From positions 10,598,837-10,662,836 of the forward strand of contig OY986968.1 in the NCBI GenBank assembly GCA_963920575.1: DNA of 64,000 nt. The letters are read 5' to 3'. The notes under the pieces were generated by a model. The model worked only from the letters and a program-made list of their open reading frames with translations, did not search any database and was not told the origin of the DNA. The number at the start of each line of letters is the position of its first letter. Position 1 is the first letter of the stretch. Shown one piece after another: positions 56,876 through 64,000 of the stretch. Origin of the DNA: Narthecium ossifragum (taxonomy: Eukaryota; Streptophyta; Magnoliopsida; Dioscoreales; Nartheciaceae). Made by a program: the position numbers and the translations under genes.

Positions 56876-59800
56876 TGTCACACCCCGACCCAGAAAACCC
56901 ATCCGAATCGAGGCGTGAACCACCTAAACCTGTTTACATCATCAATTGGCGCACAAGTGTATAACTGCTATGAATAAAAACAATTTAATTCTCAACACCA
57001 TAAAAATTTTGGCAGAATTCCCTTTATAGTTATAACACAGGAAACCTGTACATTTGATAATTTTACAAATTACAATTTGGACAAAAGATTAATCATTACA
57101 TTCCTCAAATGTCTACAGTAAACAAGGTTACAACATTTCTCCAATACAATTGAATTAATAGATCATACAATCATGTCCTCGAATACATCATGTTATACCT
57201 CAATTTATACATCAATTTGTACATCATTGATCAAAACTGTAAATTATCTGTAAATGAACTCCTCGAAGCTCCAAGTCCTCGATCACCTCGAAATACCGCG
57301 CCATCTTCTAAAGGAACACCTGAAAGAAGGAACTGCATCGACCTGCATCGCCGATGCAGCCCAGGTAGGGTGAGCAACAATGCCCAGTAGGGTTCTACTC
57401 TACGTCGCACAGAAAGGAAGGGAAACTACAACTGTGTCGTTCTCCGCCTAAGTCTAAGGAATGCCAAGGGTCCCATAACCCTATCGGTGTCCCAAGGGCT
57501 CCCGTCATGAACCCCTCTCTTGAACATATTACCAAGATCACCCTAAGAACCAACAGGGGAACGGTACCATGCGGGATCACCCTTACCCAAGAACAAACGA
57601 GAGGAAACAAAGACTGCGGGCGGGCTCCTGTCCAGGTACCACCCTGCCCAGTCATACCATCTCTCGCGGGGACACGCATGTCAGGGAATGCATCGACAAC
57701 CATCCTTAGCACTTGGCCTTAGAGACCGACACGACCTCTACACCTCAAATATAAATATATAATCCATAGCCGACTATAGCAATAACCTCAAATGATATCA
57801 CAATCATTGATGCCAATCACGTCCTAATCCTCGACTACCCAAACCCCGGTCCTAGGGCTAGATCCGGGCTACCCGAGAACCCCGGATCGGCGATCGAATC
57901 CATCGCCTACCACCTAGCCTGAATGCCTCTAATGCAATCATCATGCATGAGCCTATTCAAACAACTAGGCCTAGGTGTCTCTACATGACATCTCATCAAG
58001 CATGTTCAATTTATCGCATAATACATAGAAGAGAACTAAGCTATTACAATGTTACCACGTTTCAATCCAAATTTCGGCATTACGACGACATGAACCGGCT
58101 GTCAGCCAAAGTTGGCTACAACAGGGATACAACCCCAACCAGGCAGATAACTAAAACCTGTAGCAATTACAATCACACATCAATTAGGGCACACCTTCGG
58201 CCCGCAGAATATGAACATTTCCACAAAGAAATATAAACGGGCACACCGCCGGCCCTTGGCATGAGTATAATGTAAGAGTACACAATGGATAGTTAACCAA
58301 GAGATCATAAGAATTATGAGGCGTTAATTCACAGGAATTGATCAGAGAGAGAAAGGAACATGCTACAACAATATGCAATTGACATGATCGACTTGCATAT
58401 ACCATAATCACTGGGACTATAGTCATGATTAAACGACAGCCTAGCATTTCAACAAACAATTATATGACATAACCCAAGGTCAATTGGACTAGGGATCTAG
58501 GGAGGAGAACTAAGACTCGAAAGAGACGAAATATCATCAAGAATCCATCGGCATCCAAAGATCTAGGCTACTACCGTAAAGAAGAGAAAGTGTCACAAAG
58601 CTAGAGGCCACGAGCTTAACAGGGAAGTCAGGAATCCAAAGATCAATCACATTAGAGGAGCCAGCAAACCAGCTACCCCGTTGCAGGTGTACCCCTTAGC
58701 TAACCAGTTAAACGAAAACCTCTGCCAACCCTACAGGACATGCGAGCATAAATCTCATCTATAATGAAAGGAGCGTCAAGAGAAAAGAAGCTAAGGATTT
58801 TCCCAGTCCAAACCCAAGCCTCGACCTCAGCCGAGCTACCAGCAGCTAGGCACTGATCCCGACAATCAGAGGAAAGTTAAGACTCAATCACATTGACCGA
58901 ACAACCACCACAAGCTCTACCAAGATCACTGCACTACAGAGGTACAGCACCCAAACCCAAGGCTAATAAGCTTAGCAAGTAAACACAGCCAGCAAGCCCC
59001 AACTTCTCAACAATCCTCCAACCAGGAAGCAGATCAACAAGCACCCCGTGTGCTTACTATGAACTAGCCAGCTCCAAAAGGAAGAAAGTCCAGCAAGCCT
59101 CGGGTGCCTAACTAATGCCAGCACAACCAAGCTAACACCAAGAGAAGCAAAGGAAATTGGAACAGAGGAAAGGAAGGAAACTCAAAGGAGAAGAAAACTC
59201 GTCCAAACCCAAACAAACGCAGACATCGCAACCCATCCACGGCAGCAAGGGAAAATGAAGAGGAAACAAGGTCAAGAGAAAGCAATCCCCCAGAACGGAG
59301 GAAGGGGAAGCAATCTCGACTCAGCAAGCCACCAAATATATCCCTTAGCTATGAGAACAGAGCATAGCAGCAAGGTGTAGTTCAACAGAGTCAAAACCAA
59401 TAGCTCAGCATCCACACAACCCATCCAGCAACAATGAATAAAGCCTTGCATTGCATAACATGGCCGCAAGGGGAAGGGGAAGAGCACCCTCACAGTCAAG
59501 AGGAGAAGCAAAACAAATGTCACCGGAAGACAGGGCAAGCACAACAAATCCAACCCCAATGCAATCCTATGGCCTAATCCATGCTAGTAGAGTCTAAACT
59601 AAGTTTAGGCTAGAAACCCTACCTCTAAATCGCTTCTCCCTCTTCTTCTCCGGTCGTGGTTGTCGTCCCCGAGCTCGCCGTCGCTCGCACGTCGCCGCTG
59701 CTCCTCTACTCCGGCCGTGGGTCGCCTCCAGTCGTGGTCGCCGGCTCGCCAAACTCTCCGCCGTCTCCATGAACGCCGCCTCCCTCTCTCTCCAGCCGTC

Positions 59801-60218
59801 CGCCGCCGCTTCCTATCGGCGCCGTCTCCCTCTCTCTTTCTCTCTCTATCGGGTGAAGTAATGCCCTAATGAGAGAGAACGGGGGTTAGGTTTTAACTAA
59901 TGGCTACTTAAGTCCAAGGCCCTTCAATCCTCATCAAATGGATCTCGCCCGTTCAGATCTAGATCTACTAGATCAAGCCCCGATCCTCAGATCTAGATCA
60001 CTCCTATGGGTCTACTCAAACACATACATCATTACAAGGCCGTGTGTGCGTTACGCGCATGTGAAATCACCCAACAGGGCGCAATTTGACCAACTCGCCC
60101 CTGGGGTTGCAAAGAGGCCATGCGATCAGCCGATCGCACTCGACGCGAGAACAACCCAAGGAAGGGATCGGCCCTCGACCGACGCGGTCGAGCCGGGTTA
60201 GAGGTACGGGTCCTCACA
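56876..60218 (-). mobile_element. solo LTR, Gypsy Tekay-type (3.3 kb), nested
   Basis: Starts TGTCACACCCCGACCCAG and ends GGGTCCTCACA, flanked by AAACA at 56871-56875 and 60219-60223. Length 3343 bp; close in sequence and length to the solo LTR at 10243-13546. A GC-rich block at 59630-59870 corresponds to the 12840-13200 block of that copy. No coding domains or primer site. It lies inside the older LTR that starts at 54901. Confidence 0.9.
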
Positions 60219-60753
60219 AAACAAGCCCAATCCAAACTATTATGGCCTAAACTTAAGTTTGGGGGTAGAACCCCTACCGTAATCAAGCTAATCTGGCTTC
60301 CAAAAATTAGGATGGCCTAGATCTAACTCCCTCCAAGCTTTGGCCGCCTCCAATCCGCCAGAATCACCTCTTTGAGCTTCCAAAAAGGTTCAGATCTAAA
60401 ACATCCTCTATAAATAATAGATGGTGTCAAGTGGCACCCATCTAAGGCTATGGGGGCAATTCTTGTGGTAAATGCCACTCATCTAAGGCTTTAGGGGTTT
60501 ATAGGGATAACTAATGTCATAATGATGACATTCAAGGCCCAAATTGAGGTCCAAGAACCACATACACCACTCTCAAGGCTGTATGTGTTCTAACTCGTGT
60601 GAAATCCAACTCTGCAAGGGTACATTACGAAAATATCATTGGAGTTGCAACAATCACCACAATCATTCAAGAAGACCAACCGAGGAAAATCAAGCAAACC
60701 AGGCCCTTGACCTCACGCAGTTGGATCAGCTTTGAGATACGGGCAACCTATCA
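60219..60753 (-). mobile_element. Tekay-type LTR, right part
   Basis: Continuation of the LTR of 54901-56875 after the nested insertion. Its end reads GATACGGGCAACCTATCA, which aligns with GGTACGGGTCCTCACA of related LTRs. No matching 5-bp duplication was found with 54896-54900 (GTCGA), so the end point is approximate or one flank has been rearranged. Confidence 0.6.
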
Positions 60754-61027
60754 CCCTTGGCGGCCGAAAACAAAAGCAAACATCCAAGCACACAACATAA
60801 AAATAACTCCAGTAGGAGAACTAGCTTTTGCATTCTTACACCAATAAACAAGATAGCTGGATCTCTCAAATAGAAATATGTGTCATCATTGTGCTCAAGT
60901 GCCAGTGACTCATCCAATGACCTATCAATAATGTCATCATGCTCGTGATCAAGGATGCTAAGATCACAAAATCTGAAATAAATCCGTCGAAGTCTAAAAG
61001 TATCTATCAAGGTCATGTTCTTCCTAA
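60754..61027 (-). pseudogene. coding remnant downstream of Athila-like gag
   Basis: Minus-strand open stretch (DHEHDDIIDRSLDESLALEHN, DPAILFIGVRMQKL) directly after the gag frame. No domain was recognised; by position it is the gag-pol linker of the element that starts at the right edge. It ends at the LTR junction at 60753. Confidence 0.35.
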
Positions 61028-62335
61028 CTATTCAAGGAGATGAAATAAACACAGGAAATTTACCTCGTGGTTTAGAAGCAATGACTTGAAGTTCAGCCGA
61101 TGGAGGTTCAACGAATACATGGTCGTGATGGTCTTGGTAGTCATCCAGATCTTCCTCGCTGCTGACCGACCCGTACTGGATACTTCGTCTTCTTCTAACT
61201 GATGTGTCCCTCCGAGTTCGTGCACACTGAAAGATGTGATTACCTCGCATAGTTGGCGTGTCGTCTCCTCGTCCTTCATAAGTAACTGCACAATGAAAGA
61301 GTCAAAATTAGGCTTAGTTTTAGCCTCCTTAAGTAAGTCCAAAATCTCTGTCACAGAAAGTTGAGGAGAAACATGTGCATCACCAGCATCAAAGGCATGA
61401 ACATGTGCATTACTAACATTGGAATCATGAGCATATGCATAGTGAATGTTAGTATCATGAACATGCGTATGAGTGCTAAAATCATGTGCATATGCATCAC
61501 ACACATTAAAATCAATAGCTTGTGCATCAATAGGACTAGAATTTTGAACATGGACACTAGCACTACGGTTATGAGCATATGCATCATCAACATGAACATC
61601 TTGAGCATGTGCACCATAAGCATTAAAATCATAGATGTAAGCATCACAAGCACTAAATTCATCGACAAATGCATCATACATGTTAGGCTCATCAACATGC
61701 ACATCATGGGAAGTAGAAATGTAAGCATCATGCACATAATCATCATAAGCACTAGGATAAGAGTAGAAAGGCTCAATGTGTTGCAGATAGGTGTTGGACG
61801 TTAAGGCGACATTGGGATGCTTGTAGAATTTGGCATCGATATGACCATGATAATCATCCCAGCGCCTCGGAACCGTCTGTGTATGAGTCGTCTCAACAAA
61901 CTCATCCAATTGCTTGATAGCTTCATCAGGATCAATCTGCAAAAACTCACCCTTGCATCTTGTTTCAAGAATTTGACGTTCATGCTCAGTTAATCCATAA
62001 TAAAAATAGCTAACTAAGCGCCAACTAGCATAACCATGATGAGGGTATGAAATTATTAAACTGTTAAATTGATGCCATGCATCACGTAATGTCCCATTAT
62101 TCTTTTGTGCAAAGGATGAAATCTTTCTTTTCAATGTGTTAATCTTATAATTAGGAAGATACTCATTGACAGAAACATGACTTATTCTATTCTCCTCCCT
62201 CAATTCGTATATACTTTTTTTACGAACTGTTGTTTGAGACATTCCATCTCTCGAATTCATAGAACATAACCCCAAATAGTTTTGACATAATTCATTTTTC
62301 ATCCTCTTTTTTTTTGTCAGTTTCTTTTTCAGCAA
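61028..62335 (-). CDS. gag: Athila-like retrotransposon gag with Asp/His/Ala-rich repeat
   Basis: Open frame of 435 codons, ATG at 62335, about 140 bp after the primer site. Residues about 72-150 are a retrotransposon capsid core (FAQKNNGTLRDAWHQFN, PHHGYASWRLVSYFYYGLTE, DEAIKQLDEFVE). Residues about 197-322 are a degenerate repeat of roughly 10-12-residue units such as DAYIYDFNAYGAHAQD and DAYAHDFSTHTHVHD, very rich in Asp, His, Ala and Tyr. Residues 325-362 are a helical region (VTEILDLLKEAKTKPNFDSF). No CCHC knuckle is seen in this frame, so the nucleocapsid part is lost or lies beyond. No stops interrupt it, so this copy may be fairly young or the frame may have been kept by chance. Confidence 0.75.
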   Translation of the reverse strand: MLKKKLTKKKRMKNELCQNYLGLCSMNSRDGMSQTTVRKKSIYELREENRISHVSVNEYLPNYKINTLKRKISSFAQKNNGTLRDAWHQFNSLIISYPHHGYASWRLVSYFYYGLTEHERQILETRCKGEFLQIDPDEAIKQLDEFVETTHTQTVPRRWDDYHGHIDAKFYKHPNVALTSNTYLQHIEPFYSYPSAYDDYVHDAYISTSHDVHVDEPNMYDAFVDEFSACDAYIYDFNAYGAHAQDVHVDDAYAHNRSASVHVQNSSPIDAQAIDFNVCDAYAHDFSTHTHVHDTNIHYAYAHDSNVSNAHVHAFDAGDAHVSPQLSVTEILDLLKEAKTKPNFDSFIVQLLMKDEETTRQLCEVITSFSVHELGGTHQLEEDEVSSTGRSAARKIWMTTKTITTMYSLNLHRLNFKSLLLNHEVNFLCLFHLLE

Positions 62336-62476
62336 GTCAAAATAAAAATAAAACTAAAAAGAAAATAAAGAAAACCAAGGAAAAATAAATAAAGATCCAA
62401 AAAAAAGGATCAAAGTTACCGCATTCGATGTCTTCAATCACTGTGATCTGATGATTCTGGCGCTTTTCTGAACCGT

Positions 62477-62495
62477 CTCCCCAGCAACGGCGCCA
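62477..62495 (-). other. primer binding site (tRNA-Asp type)
   Basis: Minus-strand TGGCGCCGTTGCTGGGGAG, matching the well-known Athila-type primer site complementary to tRNA-Asp with a single difference from the common TGGCGCCGTTGCCGGGGA form. Confidence 0.88.
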
Positions 62496-62499
62496 AATT

Positions 62500-64000
62500 T
62501 TTTATATCTCTCAAATGTGTCACAACACAGCGGTTGCAGTGCAACATAATATAAGAGAGGTCGAACCCACAGAGAGACAAGCAGAAAACATCCAAAACAC
62601 AAATAACAATGAATTGAAGACAAAAGAGAACTTAAGAGGTAACTAAACTAAATTAGATCAAAAGATTAATGGTAATGTAAGATTAACTAGAGATATCAAG
62701 GTTTTAAGAAGGCTAGGCATCGGGAATCACTTCACTCGAATTTAGGTTCTTCTCTTCTCAATGGTTCATAGAATACAACTCAGTCAAAGGATTCACATCC
62801 CAATCACTTTAACCGGAAGATATGGCACTATAAATATAACAAAATATATAAATGTTTCTTTCTACGATTGATTTTTCCTTTTATAGCTCTAACTTTATCC
62901 TACCAAAACCTAAGAATATATGATATCGTTTGTCACTACAGGCAACGTATAGCAAAAGTTCATCGGGACAAAGCCCTAACCCTATATTACCAGATCTCTA
63001 AGAATACACAATACCAACTCTCACAATCGGCAATGCATAGCAAAGATTTCATGAGATAAAGTAGGTAAACAATAGATATAACCATTGGATTACAAGATCA
63101 TGAAAGAAGCATGACTAGATTCATAATATTATTCATCCACATAGAAATCTATAATCTGAAAATAATATTTGAAGATTCAATACATAGAAAAGAGTTTAAC
63201 AATAAAGATTAAAATCTATGAACCATGATGAAGAAGAAACCCTAGTCCTCGTTAGGTTATCCGTCCGCCATGCCCGCGGCTTACTCGGCCATGGATGGAG
63301 ATTTCTTCATCTTCTTCCTTGTTTTTCTCCCCTCCAAACTCTGCCAAAAAGCTCTCTTTATATAGTCCTAAGTAGCCTATTTGTAGCCTCCAAAAATGTG
63401 CAACTCGGATTATATCTGTACCCTTAATTTTGCTCAACCGCCGTATAATGATCGATCATCATAGAGGAAGATGATCGATCATTTAATCCCGTAGAAGTGT
63501 CATGCCGCGATGATGATCAATCATCTTAAAGGGCATGATTGATCATTTGAAACGTTGCTCTATGTCATCTCTGGCTACATACAATGATCGATCATTATAA
63601 GGGAGATGATCAATCCTTAGAGGTATAACGCTCTGTCACATAAATGATCGATCATTTATAGGGAGAAGATCGATCTTTTTATCTAAAAATCACTCCAGTG
63701 TCATAAGGGATCGATCTTCTATGGATAGATGATCGATCCTTTGAAAATATACTCTCTGCTAGCTCTGGCGCATCAAATGATCAACATTATAGGGGATGAT
63801 CGATCCTTTTGTCTGCGTATTTTCTCTTTTGCCATTCAGACTACGCCATTGATAGGAAAATTGCCGTAACTTCCTCTAGAAAACTCGGAATCACGAGCCA
63901 TAAAATTCTCCAGAAACTAGACTTCTAGAGGTTTCTAATGGTATATAGTACATCATCTGGTTCTTCTTGAACAGGTACAGTTTAATATTTGAAGTAGACC
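62500..64000 (-). mobile_element. 5' LTR of the Athila-like element, partial
   Basis: LTR between the primer site and the window edge. It has the phrase GTGGGTTCGACCTCTC (minus, near 62560), a TATA box (minus GACTATATAAAGAG near 63353-63366), a palindrome array at 63449-63806 and the U3 phrase around 63895-63965 (CTCCAGAAACTAGACTTC) shared with 42675-42695 and, reversed, with 26320. The LTR start lies beyond 64000; the exact 3' end near 62500-62520 is not resolved. Confidence 0.78.
63449..63806. promoter_or_regulatory. GATCGATC-type palindrome array, right-edge LTR
   Basis: Six units: 63449/63472 (23 bp), 63514/63536, 63585/63607, 63645/63667, 63708/63730 (all 22 bp) and a last degenerate one ending at 63797. 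First sites of neighbouring pairs are 65, 71, 60 and 63 bp apart. Here the arms are mostly TGATCGATCA. The array lies upstream (minus strand) of the TATA box near 63353. Confidence 0.75.

Noticed and set aside
61361..61804. 147-codon Met/Ile-rich plus-strand frame
   Set aside because: It is the complement of the repeat domain in the minus-strand gag; the repetition of ATG/CAT words creates it.

Overview
The window is a piece of a large, repeat-rich flowering-plant genome. Two NAC transcription-factor genes with the usual three-exon plant layout sit at the left end, and almost everything else is nested LTR retrotransposons. Mutator-, tRNA- or organelle-type genes were not seen. The species cannot be named from sequence alone; a monocot is possible but is only a guess.

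Left end (1-9 kb): a 5'-truncated NAC gene (15-846), a hAT-type MITE with a perfect 8-bp target duplication (1053-1495), fragments of Copia and Gypsy LTRs, a Copia pol remnant broken by a solo Cassandra LTR carrying a 5S rRNA-like domain (4836-5200), a Copia 3' LTR (5642-5894), and a complete NAC gene (7332-8461). The two NAC genes share intron positions and a C-terminal motif, so they look like tandem duplicates pushed apart by transposons.

Middle (about 8.7-40.9 kb): one old Ty3/Gypsy element of the Tat type lies on the minus strand. Its gag, protease, RT and integrase remnants run from 40.9 kb down to 30.7 kb. An extra gene in antisense orientation, coding a plant mobile domain (PMD) protein, runs on the plus strand from 9957 to 30552, and the 3' LTR is at about 8.7-9.76 kb. 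Five later insertions have cut this element, each with a 5-bp target duplication: a 3.3-kb solo LTR (10243-13546, GACCC), a complete Tekay-type Gypsy element (14512-23984, GCCAT), a 4-kb LTR that itself contains another solo LTR (24676-28641, CGCCC), an inverted copy of that LTR (32624-35148, GGGTG), and a 1.4-kb solo LTR (39202-40621, GACAT).

Right part (40.9-64 kb): a rearranged Athila-type complex holds a minus-strand gag-pol with several nonsense codons (44412-49812), joined head-to-head to an internally deleted plus-strand copy, followed by two LTRs arranged tail-to-tail (inverted repeat around 52.53 kb). Then come two nested Tekay-type LTRs (54901-60753) and the 5' end of another Athila-like element with an Asp/His-rich repeat in its gag (61028-62335), a tRNA-Asp-type primer site and a partial LTR running off the window.

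The most striking unexplained signal is a paired palindrome: two GATCGATC-centred 10-mers set about 22 bp apart, with the pairs themselves repeating about every 60-72 bp. It occurs in LTRs of at least two different retrotransposon lineages, mostly just upstream of the TATA box.
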